NCBI RefSeq assembly: GCF_047663525.1 | Contig: NC_092602.1 | Coordinates: 7,003,501 to 7,067,500 of the forward strand | DNA from: Anas platyrhynchos | Lineage: Eukaryota > Chordata > Aves > Anseriformes > Anatidae | Direction of reading: 5' to 3' | Length of the DNA: 64,000 nucleotides | Part shown: piece by piece, positions 63,820 to 64,000 of the stretch | How the letters are laid out: every line of letters begins with the position of its first letter | Position numbering within the stretch: the first letter of the stretch is position 1 | The notes under the pieces: generated by a model | Database searches by the model: none | What the model was told of the DNA's origin: nothing | What the model saw: the letters and a program-made list of their open reading frames with translations, nothing else | Translations under genes and position numbers: made by a program

Positions 63820-64000
63820 CAACCCAGATCTCCCAGATCTCTGACCTGGATCTCCTAGATCACTGACCCAGAAATCCCAAATCTCCAATCCGAACCTCCC
63901 AAATCTCCCACACAGATCTCCCAAATCTCCCACCCAGATCTCCCAAATCTCCAACCCAGATCTCCCAAATCTCCCACCCAGATCTCCCACCCAGATCTCC
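63820..64000 (+). repeat. 22-bp AGATCTCC minisatellite, cut by window end
   Basis: The left part is degenerate. From about 63,909 the units become regular at 22 bases, each made of CACCCAGATCTCC plus CAAATCTCC. Shorter 13-base units follow at the right edge. The array continues beyond base 64,000. Confidence 0.93.

Noticed and set aside
63820..64000. CRISPR-like array
   Set aside because: Regular 22-bp repeats have no unique spacers, and the DNA is vertebrate.
1..64000. tRNA, rRNA, snRNA or known microRNA genes
   Set aside because: I looked for conserved tRNA box motifs and common microRNA seeds on both strands and found none I could support.

Overview
The window looks like nuclear DNA of a bird. 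The main evidence is a 5'-truncated CR1 LINE copy (about 55,505-55,885), a second, decayed copy in the opposite orientation (about 46,425-46,680), very few other interspersed repeats, a GC-rich background, and many short-unit GC-rich minisatellites. That combination is typical of an avian microchromosome or other gene-rich avian segment. I cannot name the species or the chromosome.

I find no protein-coding gene I can recognise and no tRNA, rRNA or known microRNA gene. The long open frames have low-complexity composition, overlap on both strands and match no family I know, as expected from stop-poor GC-rich DNA. The region is therefore best read as intergenic DNA or the inside of a very large intron.

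The background is GC-rich and minisatellite-rich. Set in it are some 30-40 compact A+T-rich islands of 100-350 bp, full of TAAT/ATTA homeodomain cores with octamer, SOX, TCF/LEF, GATA and RFX-like words. This patchwork is what conserved non-coding enhancers look like around vertebrate developmental transcription-factor genes. Conservation cannot be tested from one sequence, so they are called as candidates. The clearest lie at 320-715, 4,780-4,985, 8,650-8,860, 10,540-10,720, 12,160-12,385, 14,800-14,970, 17,330-17,640, 20,880-21,060, 23,555-23,895, 29,340-29,490, 31,290-31,570, 32,395-32,580, 42,690-43,100, 45,740-46,060, 48,130-48,385, 50,810-50,990, 52,830-53,050, 56,140-56,370, 59,480-59,700, 61,240-61,410 and 63,120-63,400.

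A short dense CpG island (10,370-10,540) sits beside a perfect RFX X-box and a CACGTG E-box and is the best candidate promoter. Smaller CpG clusters lie near 18,335-18,450 and 37,660-37,830. Several spots have paired, near-ideal splice sites bounding exon-sized segments: 55,224-55,320 on the minus strand and 48,155-48,236 on the plus strand are the best, with weaker ones at 26,766, 27,727, 32,456, 58,106 and 62,990. They could be exons of a long non-coding RNA or rare alternative exons of a host gene, but decoy exons of this quality also occur by chance.

At least thirteen tandem arrays are present. They include a (TTGGG)n telomere-like array, a 345-bp array built on TGCATGCAAA that contains POU octamers, a 575-bp CTATAA-rich array, a 16-bp x 7.4 array, and an array with a perfect 59-bp duplication. 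One array runs off the right edge of the window.
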